Assembly (NCBI RefSeq): GCF_000463115.2
Contig: NZ_AWFX01000006.1
Coordinates: 31,933-95,932, forward strand
DNA: 64,000 nt
Reading direction: 5' to 3'
DNA from: Franconibacter helveticus LMG 23732
GTDB taxonomy: Bacteria; Pseudomonadota; Gammaproteobacteria; Enterobacterales; Enterobacteriaceae
The notes beneath the pieces are model-generated. The model was not told where the DNA came from. It searched no databases and was given only the letters and a program-made list of their open reading frames with translations. The translations under genes and the position numbers were made by a program. This document shows, one piece after another, positions 1 through 13,025 of this stretch (its first letter is position 1; each line of letters starts with the position of its first letter).

Positions 1-8
1 GAAACTTT

Positions 9-899
9 TTAACCTTTCACGCCGCCCGCCGTCAGGCCGCTAACCAGCCAGCGCTGCGCCAGCAGGAAGACCACAGTGATAGGGATAGCGGAAAGCACCG
101 CCGCGGCCGCAAAGTCGCCCCACAGGTAGTTCTGCGGATTGAGGTATTGCTGCATTCCCACCGCCAGCGTGTAGCTGTTCACATCACGCAGCAGCAGCGA
201 GGCGACCGGTACTTCGGTAATGGCTGCGATAAACGACAGAATAAACACGACCGCAAGGATAGGCACCGAAAGCGGCAACAGCACCAGGCGGAAAGCCTGC
301 CACGGCGTCGCGCCATCCAGCGCCGCCGCTTCTTCAAGCGACCCGTCGATGGTTTCGAAATAGCCTTTGATCGTCCAGACGTGCAGCGCAATGCCGCCCA
401 GATAGGCGAAGATCACCCCGCCGTGCGTGTTCAGGCCGATAAACGGAATGTACTGACCGAGCCTGTCGAATAACGCATAGAGCGCCACCAGCGACAGCAC
501 CGCAGGGAACATCTGGAATATCAGCATCCCTTTCAGCAACGCCGATTTCCCGGCGAAGCGCATGCGGGCAAAAGCGTAGGCGCAGGTGGTGGAGAGCGCC
601 ACGATGCCCACCGCCGTGATGCCTGCGATTTTCACCGAGTTCCACAGCCACAGCAGCACCGGGAAGGGGGGCGGCAGCACGCGGCCATCGGCATGCGTCA
701 CGCTAAAGCCGAGCGCCAGTTTCCAGTGTTCCCAGGAAACCTGGTCCGGGATCAGGCTGCCGGTGGCGAAGTTGCCGGGGCGCAGCGAAATGGCGATCAC
801 CATCAGCAGCGGAAACATAATGGCGGCGATAAACGCCAGCAGCAGCAGGTGAGTCACCAGCAGGCGCAGCTTCTGGGATTTCGGTTGAACCATAGCCAT
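9..899 (-). CDS. malG: Maltose/maltodextrin ABC transporter permease MalG
   Basis: Inner-membrane subunit of the MalFGK2 importer, which receives maltose and maltodextrins from MalE. The 296-residue product has the six-helix layout of the family and a cytoplasmic EAA loop, [14 protein letters not shown], around residues 190-205, which docks onto MalK. The sequence closely matches E. coli MalG in length and content. It is the last gene of malEFG, 12 bases after malF, and the stop codon lies at the window edge, so any terminator is outside the window or absent. Confidence 0.97.
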   Translation of the reverse strand: MAMVQPKSQKLRLLVTHLLLLAFIAAIMFPLLMVIAISLRPGNFATGSLIPDQVSWEHWKLALGFSVTHADGRVLPPPFPVLLWLWNSVKIAGITAVGIVALSTTCAYAFARMRFAGKSALLKGMLIFQMFPAVLSLVALYALFDRLGQYIPFIGLNTHGGVIFAYLGGIALHVWTIKGYFETIDGSLEEAAALDGATPWQAFRLVLLPLSVPILAVVFILSFIAAITEVPVASLLLRDVNSYTLAVGMQQYLNPQNYLWGDFAAAAVLSAIPITVVFLLAQRWLVSGLTAGGVKG

Positions 900-911
900 G
901 TGTCGTCCTCC

Positions 912-2456
912 TTAATCGAACTTAATGCGCGTGGCTTTGAGGTTAACAATCGCGAGCGCGCCCACCAGCAGGAAGATCAGCGTGGCGATGGCGGCAGCGA
1001 GGCCGAAGTCCTGACCGCCGCCGCCTTCAAAGGCGATGCGGTAGGTGTAGCTCACCAGCAGGTCGGTGTAGCCTGCGGGGGTGGTGGTGCCGAGACGGTC
1101 CGGCCCGCCGTTGGTTAACAGCAGGATCAGCACGAAGTTATTAAAGTTAAAGGCGAAGCTTGCGATCATCAGCGGCGTTAGCGGCTTAATCAGCAGCGGC
1201 AGCGTGATTTTAAAGAAGTTCTGGAACGGACCGGCGCCATCCATCGCCGAGGCTTCATAAAGGTCGTCCGGAATAGCCTTCAGCAAGCCCATGCAGAGGA
1301 TCATCATGTACGGGTAGCCAAGCCAGGTGTTGACGATGATGATCATGGTGCGCGCGGTGGTCGGGTCGGTAAACCAGGCGGGCTTAATGCCGAACAGCGC
1401 GCTTAACATCATGTTTATCTCGCCGAAGCTCTGGTTAAACAGCCCCTTGAAGATAAGGATAGAGATAAACGACGGCACGGCGTAGGGGAGTATCAGCAGC
1501 AGGCGGTATACCGCTTTGCCTTTCAGCGCTTCCCACTGCACAAGACAGGCCAGCACCATGCCGACCGCAACGGTTAAAAGCACCGTCAGCACCGAGAACA
1601 CCACCGTCCAGACGAAGATGGCGAAGAAGGGCTGTTGGATGCCTTCATCAGTAAAGACGCGCAAAAAGTTATCCCAGCCGATGGTGACGGTATAGCCAGG
1701 GCTGAGTTTTTCATCGCCCCAGTTGCCGTCGGCGTTGATCGCCTGGTAAAAACCGATGTCGTTGTTTGGACGATACTTCACGCCGCTCTGGTTGTTGGTG
1801 AGCGTGCCGTCTTCAGCCTGCGTATAAAGCGGCCGGGTGCCGGAGAACTGGCGCAGCGAGCTCATCACCAGTTGGCTGTCGTCTGGCAGCACGGCGGTTA
1901 TCTGGTTCAGCGACTGGCGGTTCTGGGTAATGACGCGAAGCGTCGCGCGTTCGCCCTGGGGCAGCGCCTGCGCCTCTTTCATTGCAAGCTTCTGCTCGCC
2001 GCCAAAACTGAAGGCGTCGGAGAGATAATTTTTGCCGCTTTCGCCGTCGGTTAACGCCAGCTGCCATTTGTCCCCCTGTGGATAGAGGCCGAAATTCAGG
2101 CTTTTCCCCGCCTGGTATTTGCGGTCCATCAACACTTCCTGCGCGCGCTCCTGGGTGAGCTGGTTGGTGCTGCTGTAGTTGGTAAACGCGATGGCGATAG
2201 TGCAGACCAGCGGGAAGAGGACGAACAGCCCCATGCCGGCAAAGCCGGGATAGACGTAGCGCCAGGCGTAGGCGCGACGGTTTGCAAAGATATAAAGGCC
2301 GGCGGAACTCAACACCAGCGTCATAATGGCGAACAGGTACTCCCCCTGGGCGTACATCAATACCACAAGATAAGCCACCAGCAGACCGAGCAGCGCGACA
2401 ATCGCCCATTTCAGCGCATCGCTTTGCCACCAGTGGGTCTTTTTAACAACATCCAT
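912..2456 (-). CDS. malF: Maltose/maltodextrin ABC transporter permease MalF
   Basis: Larger membrane subunit of MalFGK2. The start at 2456 gives MDVVKKTHWWQSDALKW, the known MalF N terminus; the open frame upstream to 2507 is not MalF-like. The product has 514 residues. Several N-terminal membrane segments are followed by the large periplasmic P2 domain (roughly residues 90-275) that contacts MalE, then a permease core with EAA loop EASAMDGAGPFQNFFKI near residue 400. It is co-transcribed with malE upstream and malG downstream. Confidence 0.97.
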   Translation of the reverse strand: MDVVKKTHWWQSDALKWAIVALLGLLVAYLVVLMYAQGEYLFAIMTLVLSSAGLYIFANRRAYAWRYVYPGFAGMGLFVLFPLVCTIAIAFTNYSSTNQLTQERAQEVLMDRKYQAGKSLNFGLYPQGDKWQLALTDGESGKNYLSDAFSFGGEQKLAMKEAQALPQGERATLRVITQNRQSLNQITAVLPDDSQLVMSSLRQFSGTRPLYTQAEDGTLTNNQSGVKYRPNNDIGFYQAINADGNWGDEKLSPGYTVTIGWDNFLRVFTDEGIQQPFFAIFVWTVVFSVLTVLLTVAVGMVLACLVQWEALKGKAVYRLLLILPYAVPSFISILIFKGLFNQSFGEINMMLSALFGIKPAWFTDPTTARTMIIIVNTWLGYPYMMILCMGLLKAIPDDLYEASAMDGAGPFQNFFKITLPLLIKPLTPLMIASFAFNFNNFVLILLLTNGGPDRLGTTTPAGYTDLLVSYTYRIAFEGGGGQDFGLAAAIATLIFLLVGALAIVNLKATRIKFD

Positions 2457-2524
2457 GGGGTTCTTCCTCAACAGCAATGAATACTTGTGTTGCCTGAGCG
2501 ACGGCATCTGGCCGTCGGGTTAAT

Positions 2525-2548
2525 GCGGGCGGACAACGCGCCGCCCGC
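2525..2548 (-). terminator. Stem-loop between malE and malF
   Basis: Eight-base-pair GC stem (GCGGGCGG with CCGCCCGC, loop 2533-2540) ten bases past the malE stop. There is no U tract, so it is more likely an mRNA-stabilising or attenuating hairpin that keeps MalE above MalF/MalG levels. In E. coli REP elements do this job at the same place; that comparison is from family knowledge. Confidence 0.6.
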
Positions 2549-2558
2549 CAGGGGCAAG

Positions 2559-4119
<1,561 letters not shown>

Positions 4120-5229
4120 ATGGCAAGCGTTCAGTTGCGTAATGTAACTAAAGCCTGGGGCGATGTGGTGGTGTCCAGAGACATCAATCTCGATATCGCC
4201 GAAGGGGAGTTCGTGGTATTTGTCGGGCCTTCCGGCTGCGGCAAATCAACGCTGCTGCGCATGATAGCCGGGCTGGAAACCATCACCAGCGGCGATTTGC
4301 ATATCGGGCAAAAACGGATGAACGACGTGCCGCCATCTGAGCGCGGCGTGGGCATGGTGTTTCAGTCCTATGCGCTTTATCCCCATCTTTCCGTCGCTGA
4401 AAACATGTCCTTTGGCTTAAAGCTCGCGGGCGTTAAGAAAGCGACCATCAACCAGCAGGTGACGCAGGTCGCCGAAGTGTTGCAGCTTGCGCATTTGCTT
4501 GACCGTCGGCCGAAAGCGCTGTCCGGCGGCCAGCGCCAGCGCGTGGCGATTGGCCGTACGCTGGTGGCGGAGCCGGGCGTGTTTCTGCTCGACGAACCGC
4601 TTTCCAACCTGGACGCCGCGCTGCGCGTGCAGATGCGCATTGAAATTTCCCGCCTGCACAAGCGCCTGGGGCGCACGATGATTTACGTCACCCACGACCA
4701 GGTCGAAGCGATGACGCTTGCCGACAAAATCGTGGTGCTCGACGCCGGCCGCGTCGCCCAGGTGGGCAAACCGCTTGAACTTTATCACTACCCGGCGGAC
4801 CGCTTCGTGGCGGGCTTCATCGGGTCGCCGAAAATGAACTTCCTGCCGGTGAAAGTCACCGCCACCGCCATCGATCAGGTGCAGGTGGAACTGCCGAACC
4901 GCCAGCATGTCTGGCTACCGGTAGACAGCGAGGGAGTGAACGTGGGCGCCAATATGTCCCTTGGCATCCGCCCCGAACACTTGCTGCCAAGCGATATTGC
5001 TGACGTAACGCTTGAAGGCGAAGTGCAGGTGGTCGAACAACTCGGCCATGAGACTCAGATACATATCCAGATCCCGGCCCTGCGTCAGAACCTGGTTTAC
5101 CGCCAGAACGACGTCGTGTTGGTACAAGAGGGTGCCACATTCGCCATCGGCTTACCGCCGGAGCGTTGCCATCTGTTCCGAGAAGATGGCACCGCTTGTC
5201 GTCGGCTTCATAAAGAGCCGGGTGTTTAA
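4120..5229 (+). CDS. malK: Maltose ABC transporter ATPase MalK
   Basis: ATPase subunit (dimer) of MalFGK2, which also sequesters MalT and is the target of EIIA-Glc inducer exclusion. The start at 4120 ([14 protein letters not shown]) follows AGGGAGAGAGGG and matches E. coli; the upstream in-frame ATG at 4096 is not used. The product has 369 residues: Walker [10 protein letters not shown] near 36-44, signature LSGGQRQR near 134, Walker B VFLLDEP near 154-160, switch His in YVTHDQVEA, and a C-terminal regulatory domain. First gene of malK-lamB-malM. Confidence 0.98.
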   Translation: MASVQLRNVTKAWGDVVVSRDINLDIAEGEFVVFVGPSGCGKSTLLRMIAGLETITSGDLHIGQKRMNDVPPSERGVGMVFQSYALYPHLSVAENMSFGLKLAGVKKATINQQVTQVAEVLQLAHLLDRRPKALSGGQRQRVAIGRTLVAEPGVFLLDEPLSNLDAALRVQMRIEISRLHKRLGRTMIYVTHDQVEAMTLADKIVVLDAGRVAQVGKPLELYHYPADRFVAGFIGSPKMNFLPVKVTATAIDQVQVELPNRQHVWLPVDSEGVNVGANMSLGIRPEHLLPSDIADVTLEGEVQVVEQLGHETQIHIQIPALRQNLVYRQNDVVLVQEGATFAIGLPPERCHLFREDGTACRRLHKEPGV

Positions 5230-6591
<1,362 letters not shown>

Positions 6592-6611
6592 TCACACGGT
6601 ATCGTAGCAAC

Positions 6612-6633
6612 AAGAGGGGCGAAAGCCCCTCTT
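6612..6633 (+). terminator. Hairpin in the lamB-malM gap
   Basis: Perfect nine-base-pair stem (AAGAGGGGC and GCCCCTCTT) with a GAAA tetraloop, 20 bases after lamB. There is no clean U tract, so partial termination or 3'-end protection of the abundant lamB message is more likely than full termination before malM. Confidence 0.6.
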
Positions 6634-6713
6634 ACCCCTCATTGAAAGCACCGATTTTCGGGAAACGCGCTATTGCCTGGCTACCGTTTCCCTTTCTATT
6701 CGAGGTCATAAAA

Positions 6714-7694
6714 ATGAAAAAACGTCTCGTCGCATTATGCTTAAGCGCAGGGCTGCTCGCGGGCGCGCCTGTCGTCAGCTTCGCGGATGTCAATATCGTG
6801 CCGCAGAACACCTCCGCCGCACCGGCTATCCCGGCCGGTGAGTTACAGCGCCTGACCTGGACGCCGGTCTCGCAATCCCAAACGCAGACCACGCAAATTG
6901 CGACGGCGGGTCAAACGCTGAATGTGCCGGGCATTAGCGGCAAAGTGGTGGCTTACAGCGTGCCGGCCAATATCGGCGAACTGACTATCACGTTGACAAG
7001 CGTTGGCGAAAAACAAAGATCGATTTTCGCGCCGAACCTGCTGGTGCTGGACCAAAACCTTCAGCCTGCCGCCTATTTCCCGAGCAGCTATTTTGCTTAT
7101 AAAGAGCCGGGCGTCGTTTCTGAAGACCGTCTTGAAGGCACCGTTAAGCTGATGCCTGCGCTGGGTCAGCAAAAACTTTATCTGCTGGTCTTCACCACGC
7201 CGCAGGATTTAACGCGCACCACGACGATGACCAACCCGGCGAAAGCCTATGCCAAAGGCGTGGGCAACGCGGTGCCGGATATCGCCGACCCGGTTGCCCG
7301 TCACACCACCGACGGCACGTTGAAGCTGAAAGTAAGCACTAACTCCGGTTCCAGCATTCTGGTCGGCCCGCTGTTTGGCTCTTCCGGCCAGGCCTCTGTC
7401 ACGGTTGGCAACACCGCAGCCCCTGCCACCGCGTATGCGGCTCCGGCGCCTGCTGCGCCAGCGCCAGCAACGGCTTACGCCGCGCCTGCTCCGGCGCCAG
7501 CCGCGGCCCCTGCGCCTGCGGCGAAGAGCGAACCGGTGCTGAACGACACCGAAACCTATTTTAATCAGGCCATTAAGCAAGCGGTCGCCAAAGGGGATGT
7601 CGACAAGGCCCTGAAACTGCTGAATGAAGCCGAGCGTCTGGGTTCAACCTCCGCCCGTCAAACTTTTATCAGCAGTGTAAAAGGCAAGGGGTGA
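6714..7694 (+). CDS. malM: Maltose operon periplasmic protein MalM
   Basis: Periplasmic protein of unknown biochemical role encoded at the end of malK-lamB-malM. The start at 6714 gives MKKRLVALCLSAGLLAGAP, a signal peptide, with mature N terminus near DVNIVPQNTSAAPAIPAG, as in E. coli MalM. The product has 326 residues. An Ala/Pro linker around residues 238-272 contains the unit APATAYAAPAPA twice and is longer than the E. coli linker as I recall it. The C terminus (residues 275-326, ending SSVKGKG) is strongly conserved. The long upstream open frame starting at 6555 is not coding. Confidence 0.94.
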   Translation: MKKRLVALCLSAGLLAGAPVVSFADVNIVPQNTSAAPAIPAGELQRLTWTPVSQSQTQTTQIATAGQTLNVPGISGKVVAYSVPANIGELTITLTSVGEKQRSIFAPNLLVLDQNLQPAAYFPSSYFAYKEPGVVSEDRLEGTVKLMPALGQQKLYLLVFTTPQDLTRTTTMTNPAKAYAKGVGNAVPDIADPVARHTTDGTLKLKVSTNSGSSILVGPLFGSSGQASVTVGNTAAPATAYAAPAPAAPAPATAYAAPAPAPAAAPAPAAKSEPVLNDTETYFNQAIKQAVAKGDVDKALKLLNEAERLGSTSARQTFISSVKGKG

Positions 7695-7871
7695 TCGTCT
7701 CCCCGCATTGCTGATGCTTGCAAGACCTGGTGCGCTTCGGCGCACCTTTTTTATTGCCGCCGCTTTTTGTTGCTCTCCTGTTGCATTTTTGTTCGCCAAA
7801 GGGGGTTTGGCCGCCACCTTACGCTTTTTCTGCGCTACAATGCCCCGTCAAATCGCCCCGGAGAATGATGC

Positions 7872-8369
7872 ATGTCCCACCCCGCGCTGATGCAGCTTCG
7901 CGCGTTGTCTTTTACAACCGATACCGCCTCCCTGGATGAGAACCTGCTCGACTGGCTGATGCTGGAAGATTCCATGACCAAACGCTTTGAACAGCACTGC
8001 CGGCGCGTAAGCGTGGAGCGGCTATTTGAAGGTTTTGTCGGCTCGCAGGAGATTGCGCAGGAGCGCGAGTGGCTGCCGCAGGAAGCACGCTACTGGCTGC
8101 GGGAAATCGTGCTGTGCGGCGACGGCGAGCCCTGGCTCGTCGGGCGCACCGTGGTGCCCGAGTCTACACTCAATGGACCGGAAATAGCCCTGCAAAAACT
8201 GGGGGAAACGCCATTGGGGCGCTATCTTTTTACTTCATCGACCCTGACGCGGGATTTTATCCATCCGGGCCGCAGCGACGACCTGTGGGGACGCCGCTCC
8301 CGGCTGCGTCTTTCCGGCAAACCGTTACTGCTCACTGAACTGTTTTTGCCTGCATCGCCATTGTATTAA
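7872..8369 (+). CDS. ubiC: Chorismate pyruvate-lyase UbiC
   Basis: Cytoplasmic enzyme converting chorismate to 4-hydroxybenzoate and pyruvate, the first committed step of ubiquinone synthesis. The product has 165 residues, the same length as E. coli UbiC. Conserved blocks are RYWLREI near 74, [16 protein letters not shown] near 90, LGRYLFTSS near 117, and [20 protein letters not shown] near 137-157. It is followed 11 bases later by ubiA, its pathway partner. The E. coli gene yjbI, which lies between malM and ubiC there, is absent here. Confidence 0.97.
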   Translation: MSHPALMQLRALSFTTDTASLDENLLDWLMLEDSMTKRFEQHCRRVSVERLFEGFVGSQEIAQEREWLPQEARYWLREIVLCGDGEPWLVGRTVVPESTLNGPEIALQKLGETPLGRYLFTSSTLTRDFIHPGRSDDLWGRRSRLRLSGKPLLLTELFLPASPLY

Positions 8370-8380
8370 GAGGAAGAAAA

Positions 8381-9253
8381 ATGGAGTGGAGTTTGACGCA
8401 CAATAAGCTGCTCGCTTATCACCGCCTGATGCGAACCGACAAGCCGATTGGCGCGTTGCTGTTGCTGTGGCCGACCCTGTGGGCGCTGTGGGTGGCGACG
8501 CCGGGCGTGCCGCCGCTGTGGATCCTGGCGGTGTTTGTGGCGGGCGTCTGGTTGATGCGCGCCGCGGGATGCGTGGTAAACGATTATGCCGACCGTAAAT
8601 TCGATGGCCATGTAAAGCGTACCGCCAACCGGCCGCTGCCAAGCGGCGCGGTAACGGAAAAAGAGGCCAAAAATCTGTTTGTGGTGCTGGTGCTGCTCTC
8701 GTTCGCACTGGTGCTAACGCTCAACCTGATGACCATTTTGCTCTCCGTCGCGGCGCTGGCGCTGGCGTGGATGTACCCCTTTATGAAGCGCTACACCCAT
8801 CTGCCGCAGGTGGTGCTGGGCGCGGCGTTTGGCTGGTCTATTCCGATGGCGTTTTCCGCCGTAAGCGAGTCGGTGCCGCTTAGCTGCTGGCTCATGTTCC
8901 TGGCGAATATCTTGTGGGCGGTGGCTTACGACACCGAGTACGCCATGGTCGATCGTGATGACGATGTAAAAATCGGCGTGAAATCGACTGCTATTTTGTT
9001 TGGCCGGTACGACAAACTGATTATCGGCCTTTTGCAGATTGCCGTGCTGGGGTTGATGGCGGTGATCGGCTGGCTGAATGGGCTGGGCATGGCCTTTTAT
9101 CTGTCGATGGTCGTGGCGGCAGCGCTGTTTGTGTATCAGCAAAAGCTTATTGCCGGACGCGATCGCGACGCCTGCTTTAAGGCGTTTCTCAATAATAACT
9201 ATGTAGGCCTGGCGCTGTTTATCGGGCTGGCGGTAAGTTACTGGCGATTGTGA
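8381..9253 (+). CDS. ubiA: 4-hydroxybenzoate octaprenyltransferase UbiA
   Basis: Inner-membrane prenyltransferase that attaches the octaprenyl tail to 4-hydroxybenzoate. The product has 290 residues with about eight to nine hydrophobic helices. The two Asp-rich motifs of the family are visible: [15 protein letters not shown] around residues 67-81 and [16 protein letters not shown] around 187-202. It is preceded by AAGAGGAAGAAAA and forms an operon with ubiC. Confidence 0.97.
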   Translation: MEWSLTHNKLLAYHRLMRTDKPIGALLLLWPTLWALWVATPGVPPLWILAVFVAGVWLMRAAGCVVNDYADRKFDGHVKRTANRPLPSGAVTEKEAKNLFVVLVLLSFALVLTLNLMTILLSVAALALAWMYPFMKRYTHLPQVVLGAAFGWSIPMAFSAVSESVPLSCWLMFLANILWAVAYDTEYAMVDRDDDVKIGVKSTAILFGRYDKLIIGLLQIAVLGLMAVIGWLNGLGMAFYLSMVVAAALFVYQQKLIAGRDRDACFKAFLNNNYVGLALFIGLAVSYWRL

Positions 9254-9270
9254 CGGTCGCTGCGTGAAAT

Positions 9271-9300
9271 AAAAAAGGCGGGTTTCCCCGCCTTTTTTTA
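9271..9300. terminator. Bidirectional terminator between ubiA and plsB
   Basis: GGCGGG/CCCGCC stem with TTTC loop, flanked by an A run on the left and a T run on the right, so it can end both the ubiCA transcript (plus) and the plsB transcript (minus). It overlaps the plsB stop codon. Confidence 0.85.
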
Positions 9301-11724
9301 TTCGCCTGCCTGTGCGGCGGCGCTTTCAATCGTCAACCGCACGTCGGAGGTCATCAGCTCCGCCAACAGCTGGTAAACCTTCATGGTTTGCGCCGGTTCG
9401 GCGTCGCCGGTATCGCTGATGTAGCCTTCATCACGCAGCGTCAGCACCAGCGTGGAGAAGACCGCTTTGTCGAAGAACTCCGGCGCGTTGATGCCGTGCA
9501 GCACGGACAAACGCTGCGCCACAGTGCGGCTCTCTTTTTCAAGGGTGCCGCGGTTGATGGACGGGTTAGCGCTCAACAGCCAGAAAGTGATGGCATAACG
9601 TTGCAGCGTTTCGCGCACGCCCGCCGCCAGCAGTTGCATGGTGCGTGAGCGGGCCGGGTTAAGCTGCACTTCCGTTGCCTCTTCCACAACCAGCCCCTGA
9701 CGCGCCATTTCCGCAACCAGCGCATCCGTTACCGTCTGCAACTCTGTGCTTTCCCAACGCAGGAACAGCTCCGCTTTCAGCAGCGGGTAAAGCACTTCAA
9801 CCTGACGCTGGAGCGCTTCGCGGCTGATGCGACGATGCTGGGTGATAATGGCCGCCAGCAGTGAAGGCAACACCAGCATATGCATAATGTTGTTGCGATA
9901 GTACGTCATCAACACCGCCTGCTCGCGCGGCAGAATGATGATGTCGCCAATGGTGTCTTTTTCCACCTCGAACTTATTCATTTGCAGCGCGTGGTCGATA
10001 AGCGCGCTGGCGCTGGCGTCCGGCACGGTGGCGTCGCTGGCGTAAGGCACGTTGCGCAGCAGTTGCAGATAGCACTCAAGCTGCTCCGTTAGCTGCTCGC
10101 GGGTAAGCGAGCGCTGGCGAGAGGCGAGCAGGGCGGTGCAGCAGAGGTTCATGGCGTTTGCCGCCCCGGCGTTGTTGATTCGCACCATCAGCTTAGCGGC
10201 GATATCGTTAACTGTCGGGGTCAGCCATGCCGGGCGCACCGCTTCAATCGGATCGATGGCGTCGCGCCACTCCGGCACACGCTGGTTAAGGTAGGTCATC
10301 AGCGGCATCGGCTCGCCAAAGTTAACGTAGCCCTGGCCCAGGTTGCGCAGCTTGCTTAAGCCGCGCAGCATTTGCAGCAGGTTCTCTTTTTCTTTGGTGG
10401 CGCCGCGCAGTTCTTTGGCGTAAGTGCCCACTTCCATTACGTGTTCATAGCCGATGTAAATAGGCACTAACGTAATAGGGCGAGAACCGCCGCGCAGCAT
10501 CGCCTGGATAGTCATCGACAGGGTGCCGGTTTTCGGATCCAGCAGGCGACCGGTGCGCGAGCGTCCGCCTTCCACAAAATATTCTACCGAGTAACCGCGG
10601 CTGAACAGTTCGCCCAGATATTCCCGAAAGACGGTGGAATACAGCTTATTGCCTTTAAAGGTGCGGCGAATAAAGAAGGCGCCCAGGCGGCGGAAGATTG
10701 GCCCTGCCGGCCAAAAGTTAAGGTTGATGCCTGCGGCGATATGCGGCGGCACCAGCCCCTGGTGATAAAGCACGTAGGAGAGCAGCAGATAGTCCATGTG
10801 GCTGCGGTGGCAAGGCACATAGACAATTTCATGGCCGTCGTGGGCCAGCTGGCGTACGCGCTCAGCGTTATGGACGTTGATCCCCTGATAAAGCCGGTTC
10901 CAGGTAAAGCTAAGAATGCGATCGGAAACGCGAATCATCTCATAAGAGAAGTTAGCGGCAATCTCCTCCATGAGCGCCACGGCATTTTGCTGCGCTTTTT
11001 CATGGGAGATTTTTTTCGTGCGCGCTTCGTCTTCCACCGCGCGTGCGATGGCTTTCGACGCCAGCAGCTTGTTAAAGAGATCCTGGCGGGCGGGCAGACG
11101 CGGGCCGACGGCGGCAAGCCGTTGGCGGGCGAAATGCATGCGCGCTACGCGGGCGAGCTTTTGCGCGATAATTTTGTCAGTGCCGTGTTCCGTCGCCATA
11201 CGGCGCAGGGAAACCGGCTGCGAAAAGCGCACAAAGCTGTCGCGGCCAAGCCAGGAAATAGCGAAAAACTTCTGTACGCCGTTCAGCAGGCGCAGCGGCG
11301 GGTTTTCTTCGCCTTTTTCACGCCCCGGCGCGCGGCCGAACATCACGGAAACCGGCACCATCTGTACATCGAGGCTGGGGTTGCTGCGATGCAGATCCAG
11401 ATACTCGTGAAACAGCTTAATGGACTCTTCTTTCGGCGTGTACCAGGTAAAGACGCGCGGGCCGCCGTGAATAAAGATGTAGCGGGGCAGTTGCGTACCA
11501 TCTATCTCCAGCGGTTCCAACGGGTCCGGTAAATCGTGCGCCAGGCACTGCGCGCGCAACGTTAATAAATCCGCTTTCGAGTTGTACGGCAAGACGTACA
11601 TGATGGGGCGCGAGGTGTCGAGCCCCAATTCGGCGCAGGGATCCGCCGGAATAGACTTGCTTTTTACCAGCGTGCTTAATGGTAAATTCAGTAATTTGTA
11701 GTACATTCGTGGCCAACCGGACAT
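9298..11724 (-). CDS. plsB: Glycerol-3-phosphate acyltransferase PlsB
   Basis: Inner-membrane enzyme acylating sn-glycerol 3-phosphate at position 1, the first step of phospholipid synthesis. The product has 808 residues, close to the E. coli length. The catalytic HRSHMD motif is at about residues 306-311, followed by the acyltransferase blocks [25 protein letters not shown] and [12 protein letters not shown]. The start [20 protein letters not shown] matches the known N terminus. It is divergent from dgkA. Confidence 0.97.
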   Translation of the reverse strand: MSGWPRMYYKLLNLPLSTLVKSKSIPADPCAELGLDTSRPIMYVLPYNSKADLLTLRAQCLAHDLPDPLEPLEIDGTQLPRYIFIHGGPRVFTWYTPKEESIKLFHEYLDLHRSNPSLDVQMVPVSVMFGRAPGREKGEENPPLRLLNGVQKFFAISWLGRDSFVRFSQPVSLRRMATEHGTDKIIAQKLARVARMHFARQRLAAVGPRLPARQDLFNKLLASKAIARAVEDEARTKKISHEKAQQNAVALMEEIAANFSYEMIRVSDRILSFTWNRLYQGINVHNAERVRQLAHDGHEIVYVPCHRSHMDYLLLSYVLYHQGLVPPHIAAGINLNFWPAGPIFRRLGAFFIRRTFKGNKLYSTVFREYLGELFSRGYSVEYFVEGGRSRTGRLLDPKTGTLSMTIQAMLRGGSRPITLVPIYIGYEHVMEVGTYAKELRGATKEKENLLQMLRGLSKLRNLGQGYVNFGEPMPLMTYLNQRVPEWRDAIDPIEAVRPAWLTPTVNDIAAKLMVRINNAGAANAMNLCCTALLASRQRSLTREQLTEQLECYLQLLRNVPYASDATVPDASASALIDHALQMNKFEVEKDTIGDIIILPREQAVLMTYYRNNIMHMLVLPSLLAAIITQHRRISREALQRQVEVLYPLLKAELFLRWESTELQTVTDALVAEMARQGLVVEEATEVQLNPARSRTMQLLAAGVRETLQRYAITFWLLSANPSINRGTLEKESRTVAQRLSVLHGINAPEFFDKAVFSTLVLTLRDEGYISDTGDAEPAQTMKVYQLLAELMTSDVRLTIESAAAQAGE

Positions 11725-11856
11725 AAACGATGTAAAGCCTCTGGTTAATAATGCAATGGCGCCGCCAGAATAGCAGAAACGATGCGGAATTTCTGTGGTG
11801 CTTCGTTGTTCAGACGCAATAGCATTGACGCTGATAATTCAAAAAGGTTTCTTTTC

Positions 11857-12225
11857 ATGGCCAATAACACCACGGGACTCACCCGAATCATTAAAGCGGC
11901 GGGCTATTCCTGGAAAGGGATAAGCGCCGCATGGAAAAATGAGGCGGCGTTTCGCCAGGAAGGCGTGGCGACGATCCTGGCAGTGCTCATCGCCTGCTGG
12001 CTTGATGTCGACCCCATTACCCGCGTGCTGCTGATTGGCTCCGTTCTGCTGGTCATGATTGTGGAAATTCTCAACAGCGCCATCGAAGCGGTTGTCGACC
12101 GAATTGGCCCTGAATTCCACGAGTTATCCGGCCGCGCCAAAGATATGGGGTCCGCGGCGGTGCTGCTGGCGATTATCCTTGCTCTCATCACCTGGGTCAC
12201 GCTGCTCTGGCAGCATCTGCGATAA
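11857..12225 (+). CDS. dgkA: Diacylglycerol kinase DgkA
   Basis: Small trimeric inner-membrane kinase that recycles diacylglycerol from membrane-derived oligosaccharide synthesis. The start at 11857 ([20 protein letters not shown]) gives 122 residues and three transmembrane helices. The family signature [15 protein letters not shown] sits at about 69-83 and contains the catalytic Glu. The 25 residues upstream in the open frame are not conserved. Confidence 0.97.
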   Translation: MANNTTGLTRIIKAAGYSWKGISAAWKNEAAFRQEGVATILAVLIACWLDVDPITRVLLIGSVLLVMIVEILNSAIEAVVDRIGPEFHELSGRAKDMGSAAVLLAIILALITWVTLLWQHLR

Positions 12226-12289
12226 GTTTTCCAGAATTTATCGCTGGTGCGCTTTTTTGCAGGCAAGGTGGTTTCAAAATCGCCTTTAG

Positions 12290-12327
12290 CTGTATATACT
12301 CACAGCATTCACTGTATATTCACCCAG
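12290..12327 (+). promoter_or_regulatory. Two LexA (SOS) boxes in front of lexA
   Basis: Box 1 CTGTATATACTCACAG at 12290-12305 and box 2 CTGTATATTCACCCAG at 12312-12327 both fit CTG-N10-CAG. Their 22-base spacing and position just before the lexA start match the autoregulatory operators known from E. coli. Confidence 0.95.
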
Positions 12328-12335
12328 GGGGCGGA

Positions 12336-12944
12336 ATGAAAGCATTAACTACCAGGCAACAAGAGGTGTTTGATCTCATTCGGGATCATATCAGCCAGAC
12401 CGGCATGCCGCCTACTCGTGCCGAGATCGCACAGCGTCTGGGTTTCCGTTCGCCCAACGCGGCGGAAGAGCATTTAAAAGCGCTGGCGCGTAAAGGCGTG
12501 ATTGAAATTGTTTCCGGCGCTTCTCGCGGCATTCGCTTGTTGCAGGAAGATGAAGACGGGCTGCCGCTGGTGGGGCGTGTCGCTGCGGGCGAACCGCTTC
12601 TGGCGCAGCAGCATATCGAAGGCCACTATCAGGTCGATCCGGGTCTCTTTAAGCCAAGCGCGGATTTTCTGCTGCGGGTTAGCGGCATGTCGATGAAAGA
12701 TATCGGCATTATGGATGGCGACCTGCTGGCTGTGCACAAAACGCAGGATGTTCGTAACGGCCAGGTCGTCGTGGCGCGCATTGACGATGAAGTGACCGTC
12801 AAGCGCCTGAAAAAGCAGGGCAACAAGGTAGAACTGCTGCCGGAAAACAACGAATTCAAACCCATTGTGGTTGACCTGCGCGAGCATAACTTCTCTATTG
12901 AAGGACTGGCCGTCGGGGTTATCCGCAACGGCGAATGGCTTTAA
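12336..12944 (+). CDS. lexA: SOS response repressor LexA
   Basis: Dimeric repressor that self-cleaves when stimulated by RecA filaments. The product has 202 residues. The N-terminal winged helix carries the recognition segment [13 protein letters not shown] near 41-53. The cleavage site Ala84-Gly85 is in GRVAAGEP, nucleophile Ser119 in GMSMKD, and Lys156 in VTVKRL. The gene is autoregulated through the two boxes upstream. dinF follows and is likely partly co-transcribed despite the hairpin in between. Confidence 0.98.
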   Translation: MKALTTRQQEVFDLIRDHISQTGMPPTRAEIAQRLGFRSPNAAEEHLKALARKGVIEIVSGASRGIRLLQEDEDGLPLVGRVAAGEPLLAQQHIEGHYQVDPGLFKPSADFLLRVSGMSMKDIGIMDGDLLAVHKTQDVRNGQVVVARIDDEVTVKRLKKQGNKVELLPENNEFKPIVVDLREHNFSIEGLAVGVIRNGEWL

Positions 12945-12957
12945 CGCCCTTATAATC

Positions 12958-12995
12958 ACACCGCAACGTAGCGCCCCTCGTTGCGGTGTTTTTTT
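12958..12995 (+). terminator. Rho-independent terminator after lexA
   Basis: Eleven-base-pair stem ACACCGCAACG/CGTTGCGGTGT (12958-12968 with 12979-12989) followed by seven T residues. It lies before dinF, so readthrough or its own promoter must supply dinF. Confidence 0.85.
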
Positions 12996-13025
12996 ATTCC
13001 TCTTATTTTCTCCGGCCTCGTCTCC

